Source: Physocladia obscura (Eukaryota > Chytridiomycota > Chytridiomycetes > Chytridiales > Chytriomycetaceae). From it: a DNA stretch of 14,936 bases. Below the pieces are notes generated by a model. The model saw only the letters and a program-made list of their open reading frames with translations, had not been told where the DNA came from and ran no database searches. The stretch spans positions 1-14,936 of the forward strand of contig JADGJH010000729.1 in NCBI GenBank assembly GCA_027596945.1, read 5' to 3'. This document shows, in pieces, positions 7,786 through 14,936 of this stretch; the stretch's first letter is position 1; each line of letters opens with the position of its first letter. A program made the translations under genes and the position numbers.

Positions 7786-9866
7786 TCAAATTTGGGGTTT
7801 TTTCCCAAAAGAGTTCATTTTCTTGTTGACACCAATCATTGAATACCAGGCACCACCAGCAAGGGTAAGCAAAATCCCTAGAATTCCATCCCACGAAGAA
7901 AAAGAAAAAAAATTAACAAAAATTGATTCAATTAAAAAAAAAAAAAACAACTTACCAACTCCATTAAGGAAACTGATAACATATGCGAAAATCCAAACAC
8001 TCAGCCCTAAACTCATTGCTTGTTTCACATTTCCAGCAACAGCAATACTCAACGCTCCAACCTTTTTGTTCGCGCTGAAACTGACCACATTTAAGAAAAA
8101 CGCCATCGCTCCATTTACAAACAGCGCTAGATACAACCACCGAGGGTTTAACCACATTGACGTGGTGGCTTTTGTAGCGTTTTCAAGGGCTGCAACAGCA
8201 ACAGCCGCATCGTCAGCTTTCAATTTCGCGAGAAAGTGGGAAAATGCGCTTAATTCGCCAGTCGCGGCAGAAATAAAAATACATTGCAAAAATGAGAGAC
8301 CCGACATGCGCCAGAGTAGTTCGACAGGATGGAATTTCAACCCATTTCCAGCAAGCAGCGTGTTTGTTGAGATTCCTTTTATGGACGACAAGACTGTTCC
8401 GAGAAACGTTGCAAGGAATCCGGCGGTTGTGAAATCATATTCGCCGAGTGTTGCCATTCCAACACCAAATATAACCTGATTTTTTGTTAAAATTTTTTAT
8501 AGTAAAAAATTATAATAATTAGATGAGTAATCATTATCAATTTTTTTTTCAGGGCAAGCAGCGTTGGAAGAAGAAAAAAGAACAAAAAAGATGTAAATTG
8601 GTGAGGAACATATACAAACAATAAATAAACTGCCCAAAACATCTCTCCCAACGCCATCCTTCCACCTCCCCAAAAACGCCCATTCCAGAAAAATTGTAAC
8701 AGCCGGATTTGTGCTCCTCACAATCTGATGAAACGGCAGCGACACCATGTTCAGCGAAATATTCGACACGGCAATATTGACGGTATATAGCACGGAAAAC
8801 ACGAGTACTACAATCTGGTCTTTCCGTGCTGTTAGCGGAACTTGCGGGTGCACGGTTTTCAGCACACGCACAATGAATAGACAGCCAACGTATGAGAGGA
8901 GCGAGTGAATTGCGGTTAGGAGCCATGGGAATTTGAAATGAAAAAATTTGAGGATGATTTTGTTGTCTATATATATACATTTTTTTTTTTTTTTGGTGAC
9001 GGGCGTGTATGCAAACATAGAAAGGCAGGATAAAATTACATAATTAAAATTGATTTAAAACAAAAAAAAAGATGAGAAACGCGTCTATTATTATATTGAA
9101 AAAAAAAATTCTAAAAATACTCACAAATAGTGATACCCAAGTTAAGCAAAAAATATAAAGCAACCAGTAGATACGGCGAGTCTAATTTTGTCAGCAGTTT
9201 CCCCGTCCGGACTAGATAAAACAAGACGCGTTGGTGCAGATTACAAGAAGATGTGGTGAGCCAAGAAAAGGGCACAAGAGAAGCAGCACCTTGCGAAGAT
9301 AATTGCGACTGCTGTGAATGTGGCAGTTGTTGCTTTGACAGAGGTGATGACGAAAGCGACGATGGCGGCGGCAGCATGACTGTCGGCAACAAATATTCAC
9401 GATCGTCTTCAGAAAGTCTATGATGGTGATGGTGTATGTGTTGGTGGTAGGAATAGTGAGGATCGTTCACTTGAATTGAAATTGAAGAAGGATCTGATGC
9501 CGGTATTTGGTGTGGCGACGACAATGAAAAGTTTGACAGGTTTGAGGACAACGGCTTTGGCGATGCTTCGGCAGCCAATGAGTCTTCCAATACTCCTGCT
9601 ATTTTTGACGCAGTTTTATTGCTCAGTTGTTGTTGTTGTTGTTGTTGTGCGGTTGTTGTTGTGGCTTCATTCTTGGCATCAAACAAGCCCACAGAACTGT
9701 TGCTGTGGGTCATTATCCTATCACTTTGCCCCGCAAAAGATACAGAGATGGCTGATACTCCTGCTGCTGGACTTGACTTCTCGCTGATTCGCTTTTGGGC
9801 GATTCCAAGGCGTTCCGGCGTTGTTGGCAAAGTCGCTGCGGGAGTTGGAAATGCAAACGAAGCCAT
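7786..9866 (-). CDS. TPT/DUF250-family (SLC35-like) sugar-phosphate or nucleotide-sugar transporter
   Basis: This is a multi-pass membrane carrier of the drug/metabolite superfamily, probably in Golgi or ER. The substrate cannot be told from sequence. Exons in transcript order: 9866-9125, 8966-8620, 8475-7956 and 7877-7786 (566 codons plus stop). About 200 N-terminal residues are disordered and low in complexity: a (CAA)7 glutamine run, Ser/Pro stretches and a His-rich stretch (HYSYHQHIHHHHHR). The carrier follows: LVALYFLLNLGITIYNK (first helix with the family's YNK), FPWLLTAIHSLLSYVG, VSLPFHQIVRSTNPAVTIFLE, VIFGVGMATLGEYDFTTAGF and, last, GILLTLAGGAWYS. These resemble fungal DUF250 proteins. 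The start is the first ATG (9866). It lies only 26 bp after the dynactin-like stop, so the 5' UTR or promoter must be very short or overlap that gene. AATAAA follows at 7736-7741. Confidence 0.88.
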
Positions 9867-9892
9867 TTTTGGCAATTTGAAAAAAAACTACT

Positions 9893-12307
9893 TTAATAAC
9901 CCCGCTGAACACGCTCAACAATGTCAATCAACCGTGTCTCCAACGATTCGAAATTCACCATTAATGCAATTTCATTCGCCCGAAGTCCATCTTCGACAGT
10001 TCGCGCAAGCCCTTCAGCCCCACGCACCGCATCCACAGTCTTCATCTGTTCCGACACAAGACGATTTAGCCGCTCCGAAAGCTCGTTCGCCTTCTCGTGC
10101 ACATTTCCAAGAGCCTGCAACCGCACTGCCAGATACGGCAGCTGGGATATTACCGTGTCGAGTCCGTGCAGCCGCGAATACAATAAATTCACCCGTCGTT
10201 CGGTTTCAGTTTCTTTTGTTTGGCGCTTTAGATCTGAAATAACTGTTTCTTGTGACGTCGGAGCGCTCAGTTTCGGTTGAAGACGTGTGCTCATGCGCTT
10301 TTTAATTTTCGCGGCCATGTCGTCAGATATTGAATTTTGTTTTGGTGAGTCGTCGTCTCCACCATCACCTCCACCAGCAATATTACCACCACTCTCATTG
10401 CCATCTGCAAAAGTAGCGCCTGCATTGGTACTAGCAATTGTACCAACTTTCCCACCACTAATTTGCGAAACAACTCTCGAGCTCCGATGCAAACTATTCA
10501 AAATCCGCCCCCCACTTCCAACCCCAAACCCTCCGCTATTCATAGTATCAATCTGCTTCACGCTCGTCCGTTTCAATTCAATAAGCTTCTTTAGCACGCT
10601 GCAGACTTCCGCAATCTCTGTAAGCATAGTCCCGCGCACCACCAAAGGGTCCCCGACAATCTCGAGTTGGTGGTCCAAACGATCCAACGCGCCCATTACG
10701 CTGCCAGTTTGCTGCAGTACTGGTTGGATCGTTGTGGCTGTGCTCGTGTCGTGCAGTTTGAGGTAATGCAAACCAAGGCGACGTTCGAGGGCTGTTACGC
10801 GCCGTTCTAGTTGCAGCTGTTTTTCAATCTGGGCAAGATCTTGGGACGGCGGGGGGTTTATGAGTTGGTAGTGCACCGATGAGGAAGAGGTTAGAGATTT
10901 TGGGAGTGGTGGCGGGAGTGTTGGGGGAGGGTTGGTGGCGGAAGATGATGATGCAAATGCAGCGGTGGTGGAAGAGGACAAGGAAGGGGCGGTGCCGTTC
11001 GTGTAATTTCCATGACGACTATATGGGGGTGGGCTTGATGCGTGGTATCCTGGAGGAAAGAGAAACGAAACAGATTTTTCGGCAGAAGAGTCTACTGCGG
11101 TTGCAGCAGTTGATAGTATGCGGGCGTTTCTGGCGCGTATTTGACGGAGCTGTGCGTCAGTGTATATTATTGCATCATCAACTTCAATTTCTCCAGCAAT
11201 AGCTTCTAATTTCGACAACAGAGTTTGGCCAATTTCCAAGTGTTCTTTGAATTCAGGTTCGAAAAATTCGCGCTTCCGTTCCCAGTACTCGCCAGAAGAA
11301 AAAGATGAGGTGGGAGCAGCGGTTTGTTGGGTCAAATCGCTGTTTGGCTTGTACAGCAGTTTGGAGATTTGCGAGGATTCCTTTATGGTTTCCCCGACGG
11401 AAGCCAGTGTAACTTGCAAACCGAGAATGCCTTCTAGAATTTGGGCATTGGTCACGCCACGACGCGGTTTCGGGGGAGGGATCTTTGGGTAATTATAGTA
11501 TTTATTAGTATTTAAATTATTTGCTGGACAAATGGTTTGTTTGGTTGCAACATACTTCCGGCATGGGGCTGTTGTCGTCTTCTTCATCTGAGTCCATGTG
11601 CAACCATCCGTCGAGGGCCTTTTCCCTCCGCCGACGCTCGCGTTCGCGTAGGGCCTCCTCCTCGGCGGCTTTACGTGCGGCTTCTGCAGCATCGTCCTTT
11701 TTCTTAAGGAGCGCAACGATAGACTCGAGGGCACGCGCTGAGTTGTTGTCACGAGGGTGTGAATTTGTTGTCAGCGGGAAGGGGAGGAGCAGGTACCTTC
11801 GGCAATCAGACGCGCCAAACGACCGAGCTTGCCATCGGGGGCAAAGAATGCAACGGCATCGTCTTCGACTGCAGGAGCGGTTTGCTGGGGAATGTTCTGC
11901 TGGCTGGCTGATTTTCCAGACTGGACTGGCAGGGTGGAGATGGGTGGCTGATTAGACTGGGTGGTGCTGGACACGGCGCCTAGCACGTTGGCCGAGCGTC
12001 CGCCAATCAGAACGAGGGGCCGCGGGATATCCTTGATGCGACCCGAATGATCGGGTTCGGCGGCGGCGGCGAGCGTTGCGGCGGCGGCAATGGCAGCCGT
12101 GTTGACGGGCGCCGCCGAGTGCACGAGCAGCACGCGGTCAGGGAGCGGGGGCGGCACCCGGCCTCCCTCCCGTGGCGACCCCGACGCTCCCTGTGATTCC
12201 AACGACGACACAGATCCCACCTCCGACCATGTGTCACCCGTCTCGTATGTGTCGCGCGCCTCGAAATTCACATCCTTCAGCCCGTTGCCCCTGCGCAATT
12301 GATTCAT
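9893..12307 (-). CDS. DCTN2: Dynactin subunit 2 (p50/dynamitin)-like, enlarged
   Basis: p50 forms the shoulder of dynactin, the dynein activator. Exons in transcript order: 12307-11797, 11737-11556 and 11482-9893 (760 codons plus stop). The C-terminal hundred residues follow the dynamitin pattern: VNLLYSRLHGLDTVISQLP, a run of RL and HEKA, and NFESLETRLIDIV. An earlier coiled coil (LERRVTALERRLG) and LDHQLEIV also fit. Near the N-terminus ARDTYETGD resembles the family's DVYETSD. Between these lie an Ala/Ser/Pro-rich region, a charged helix (DDAAEAARKAAEEEALRER), the acidic DSDEEDD and Gly/Asn-rich linkers. Known p50 proteins have about 400 residues, so this is nearly double. The exon joins at 11738-11796 and 11483-11555 keep frame, but nothing ties the N-terminal 230 residues to p50 beyond the YET motif; two genes or a fusion are possible. 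The third exon alone clearly encodes dynamitin. Confidence 0.68.
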
Positions 12308-12424
12308 TTGAAGAAAGAAAATCAACTTGCTCTCTCCAAATTGACCAATCAAATCAACTCACAGTTCAACAAATAAACCAAGGAATCACTTGCACCCCCG
12401 ATAAAAAAAAAAGAAAAGACTCCT

Positions 12425-13935
12425 TTAAAGTTTTGCCCGAAGTACTCGCGCCACAAAGTCTCGCTTGGCTGGCGGCGCTTTTGCTTGTTCGTAAATATCC
12501 TCGGGAATAAAAAAGTCCGGAATAAGATCACTGTCTGCACAATTCTTGTCCAGCTTGTAGTCACTAAAATCCGTCACTCCCTGCTGACGAAGAATTGCTT
12601 CGTCAATGCAAAAGTTTCCTGTGTAGTCCGATGCATCTTGACTCAAAATCACCACTGCCGCGTCCGCCATAATATACGCGTTTCTATGCTGCGTCATTTT
12701 TTCGTCTACCGTTTCCACATAAAAAAATTTTATTACATTAGAGTTGTTCCAAACAGCTCAAAGTAATTCAACAAAAAACAAAGAAAAACCTCACCCAATA
12801 TCATATTCATCGCAGCCGTATCAATCGACGTCAACGGCCAAAGACTATTCACCGCAATCCCATACTGTCGAAACTCCTGCGCAAGCCCAAGCGTACACAA
12901 CGACATGGAATACTTTGCAATCGTATAGGCAGTGTGCGGCTCAAACCACATAGGTCTCATATCCAACGGCGGACTCAGCGTCAACACGTGCGGGTTTCGG
13001 CCCCGTTGCGCGCTCTCGCGCAAATACGGCAGACAAGTTAATGTGCACAAATATGTCCCGCGTCCATTAATTTGGTTCATGAGGTCGAATTTTTTCATGG
13101 GTGTTTCAGTCATTGGCGTCATTGAGATTGCGCTTGCGTTGTTTATGAGTATATCGATTCCGCCGAACCTAGTGACAGTGAAAGCAACCGAAAACGAGTA
13201 CAATGAGTGGTGTGAAAAATTAATAAGTGAGTGAATGCGCGCAGCGAGTAATAAAATAAAGAAAATAAGAACGAGCAAAAACGTGCGAAGTGAGCAATAA
13301 ATCGAAAAGGGGTGGGGAAATTGGGTATCAATGAAAAGTGAGCAGCAGCAAAAATTAAAAAAGTGTAAATAAATTCATGCAATCGACATATCCCATGAGT
13401 AAAAAAAAAAAAAAAAAAGAATACGTACGTCGCAACAGTTTTCTCAACCGCCGCTTTCACTTGATCTTCAAAGCGAATGTCGCACACAAGCGCAAGTCCA
13501 CGTCCTCCAGCGTCATCAATAGCTTTCGCAGATGTGAAAATCGTTCCTGGAAGCTAAACATGAAAAAAAAATAATTTTTAAATGACCCCACGTGTGTGTG
13601 TATGTGTGTGTGTGTGTACGCGCGCGCATTTGCAGAGACTCTTTAGTGATTTAAGAAGAAAAAAAAAGAAAACAATAGTTTATTATTACCTTTGGGTGTG
13701 GATCAGCCGTCTTTGCAGCAATAGCCACGTTTGCGCCTAGCTTTGCCAGTGTGAGTGCGATTTCGAGACCAATGCCGCGAGACCCGCCTTTGCATTGCGA
13801 GTTAAAAAAAAAAAAAAAGATACACATAAACAAGAAAAAAGTGCCTTAAAGCGAAAAGAAAATGCACGCTCACGAACACATACCTGAGATGAAGACTGTC
13901 TTTCCTTTGAATTCATAGTTTGGTTTCGGAGGCAT
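12425..13935 (-). CDS. HSDL2: HSDL2-like short-chain dehydrogenase, peroxisomal, no SCP2 domain
   Basis: This is an NAD(P)-dependent SDR oxidoreductase related to hydroxysteroid dehydrogenase-like protein 2, linked to peroxisomal lipid metabolism. Exons in transcript order: 13935-13884, 13787-13690, 13553-13429, 13168-12795 and 12705-12425 (309 codons plus stop). It starts MPPKPNYEFKGKTVFISG. The cofactor motif reads SGGSRGIG, followed by the HSDL2 hallmark AAKTADPHPK, then FGGIDILINNASAIS, a Ser before PPL, and the catalytic pair YTIAK. TGNFCIDEAILRQQGV also matches HSDL2. The C-terminus is RAKL; AKL fits the peroxisomal PTS1 rule. Animal HSDL2 has about 420 residues with a C-terminal SCP2 lipid-binding domain. 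Here the protein ends just after the SDR domain, yet keeps a PTS1 at its own end. Intron 13554-13689 carries an alternating purine-pyrimidine tract, and intron 13169-13428 starts with T18. Confidence 0.93.
13590..13629. repeat. 40-bp alternating purine-pyrimidine tract (GT repeat then GC repeat)
   Basis: From 13590 to 13629 purine and pyrimidine alternate without a break: mostly GT units, one TA step, then a run of CG. Such DNA is a classic Z-DNA former. It lies in the 136-bp second intron of the HSDL2-like gene, about 60 bp from the donor and about 36 bp from the acceptor on the minus strand. Confidence 0.8.
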
Positions 13936-14203
13936 TTTTTTCTTCTTGATTTGGTTTTCCAAATTTGTTTTTTATCCGCGCCACACAAACAAGTCAAAAA
14001 TCATGCCTTGAACTTGCAAAACCAACAGCTGATAATACCATAGGAGAAAAATTATTTCTTTTTATTCCTGACAAGTTTTATTTTTTCACATCGTTTTATC
14101 GGGTAGGTAGTTTCTATTGATTGGTAAGTGAAAAATTTAAAAGTGCTGACAAATTAACTTTCATGCTCATGGAACAGGAAAAAATTTAAAATTAAAAATT
14201 AAA
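13936..14203. other. Spacer upstream of the HSDL2-like gene
   Basis: About 270 bp of AT-rich DNA lie between the HSDL2-like start and the candidate rightward exon at 14204. No conserved motif stands out, and no poly-T plus CAA block precedes the HSDL2-like ATG. It would be a divergent promoter if the rightward exon is real. Confidence 0.4.
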
Positions 14204-14248
14204 ATGCTTCGGCCAGCGCCAAAGAGAGGATCCGGGTTGGATGATATG
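14204..14248 (+). CDS. Candidate first exon of a rightward gene (weak)
   Basis: ATG at 14204 opens a frame reading MLRPAPKRGSGLDDM, which has distinctly higher GC and a more coding-like codon choice than its surroundings. GT follows at 14249, a possible donor. If not spliced, the frame stops about ten codons on. I found no second exon in the remaining 690 bp, so the gene would have to continue beyond the window or use an exon I missed. No family recognised. Confidence 0.25.
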
Positions 14249-14936
14249 GTTTGCTGCATTTTTAGTCAAATTTTCTGTTAAAATTTTTGTCAATTTTTTT
14301 TGTGACGTTCAAACCTGATTTTATTTTGAATGGTTTTGAACATTCAGGTGTCATTAATTTATTTTTTTTCCATTTTAAGACAGTCTGTGTGTTTCTCAAT
14401 GAGAGTTTTTGTTTTCAAATTGTTTTATTTTATGTTTGAATCAGTTCAACCGGATTTCTGCTCAAAAAACAATATTTAACAAAAAACAAAAAACACAACA
14501 ACAGTCTAAAATGCTTTGAGTCAAATCTGATAGTTTACACAAATCCATTTGGCGCAAGTGTTCCGCTGTGATTTTGTCGAGAATCGACCAAGTTTCTCAA
14601 TCGGTCTTTGCCTAGTGTATCTTAGCATTTTTCAACAAAAAAAGTCAAAGACACAAAGCTGAAACTCGCACGGGGTCAAGAGAATGAATTAGCACATGAA
14701 TCATTTTTTGGTGCTAAAATCGCTGTTATTGAACCAAAAATTGATAGAGATTTTCACTTTTTGTCTCGACAACAAGTTGATTAAAAAAAAAGAAAGAAAA
14801 AAAAAAGGAGCTTAAGCGCAAGCTTGGAAATTTCAATTGTAATATAATGAATCAGCGTAAATCCATTGGTGAATTTTTTTTTCTTTTGCGCAAATTGGTC
14901 GAAAATTGGTCGATTCAATTGACTTTGTTTTTTAAA
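14249..14936. other. AT-rich tail, no gene seen
   Basis: This region is rich in A and T homopolymers with stops in every frame. An 11-bp inverted pair (GAATCGACCAA at 14581-14591, TTGGTCGATTC at 14906-14916) is present but within chance expectation for such DNA. It may be a long first intron of the candidate exon at 14204, or intergenic. Confidence 0.45.

Noticed and set aside
7823..8479. 218-codon plus-strand open frame opposite the transporter
   Set aside because: It is the antisense shadow of the long transporter exon; its codons carry no recognisable protein, while the minus strand has clear TPT motifs.
4800..9892. Operon with spliced-leader trans-splicing as the reason for tight spacing
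   Set aside because: No AG acceptor lies between the T tract and the ATG of frataxin, and bL9m and the dynactin-like gene also lack a clear one there. A short-leader promoter explains the pattern better.
9476..10766. Several plus-strand open frames opposite the transporter head and the dynactin-like gene
   Set aside because: Cys- and Val-rich runs are the complement of the CAA glutamine repeat, and the Ser/Arg-rich frames mirror the coiled-coil gene. No independent support.
13398..13420. Poly(A) run of 18 As as a retroposed gene tail
   Set aside because: It lies within an intron of the HSDL2-like gene as T18 just after the donor; similar T runs occur in other introns here, and there is no flanking duplication.
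14581..14916. 11-bp inverted pair as terminal repeats of a small transposable element
   Set aside because: Matches of this length are expected by chance in AT-rich DNA of this size, and I saw no target-site duplication or further repeat extension.

Overview
This window is nuclear DNA from a compact eukaryotic genome. Every gene I recognise is split by short GT-AG introns, mostly 50 to 160 bp, with one of 260 bp. Genes lie 26 to 190 bp apart. The gene set is frataxin, mitochondrial bL9, an E6-AP type HECT ligase, dynactin p50, an HSDL2-type peroxisomal short-chain dehydrogenase, cyclophilin and a TPT/DUF250 transporter. It fits an opisthokont. The fungal look of the transporter suggests an early-diverging, chytrid-like fungus, but that placement is inference from memory of the families. 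There are no rRNA, tRNA, CRISPR or bacterial features.

Layout: 1 to about 2690 is AT-rich and gene-poor. It has a field of short AATGCA-like motifs, a G-rich tract and a probably decayed ARM-repeat fragment. On the plus strand follow a HECT E3 ligase (2693-4799, N-terminus possibly incomplete) and, 48 bp later, frataxin (4848-5441). Frataxin converges on a minus-strand block across only 33 bp, which carries a near-palindromic bidirectional poly(A) signal. Reading from right to left, the minus block is the HSDL2-like dehydrogenase (13935-12425), dynactin p50-like (12307-9893), TPT transporter (9866-7786), tandem cyclophilin (7675-6409) and mitochondrial bL9 (6223-5475). The last kilobase is AT-rich, with at most one short candidate first exon pointing rightward.

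The genes do not form one pathway. Frataxin and bL9m both act in mitochondria, the dehydrogenase carries a peroxisomal AKL terminus, the transporter belongs to the secretory system, and the others are housekeeping. All exon structures were built by hand from splice phase and family similarity. In every model the total CDS length is divisible by three and the frame stays open across each junction.

The best leads are these. (1) A cyclophilin gene has two PPIase domains whose 3' parts are nearly identical in DNA, and a perfect 28-bp palindrome in the joining intron contains a decoy acceptor; using that acceptor, or keeping the intron, would end the protein after one domain. (2) A recurrent pyrimidine tract ending in CAA lies directly before the ATG of five of seven genes. 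(3) The convergent poly(A) palindrome. (4) A 21-nt microexon in bL9m. (5) A strongly enlarged dynactin p50. I found no convincing wholly new system.
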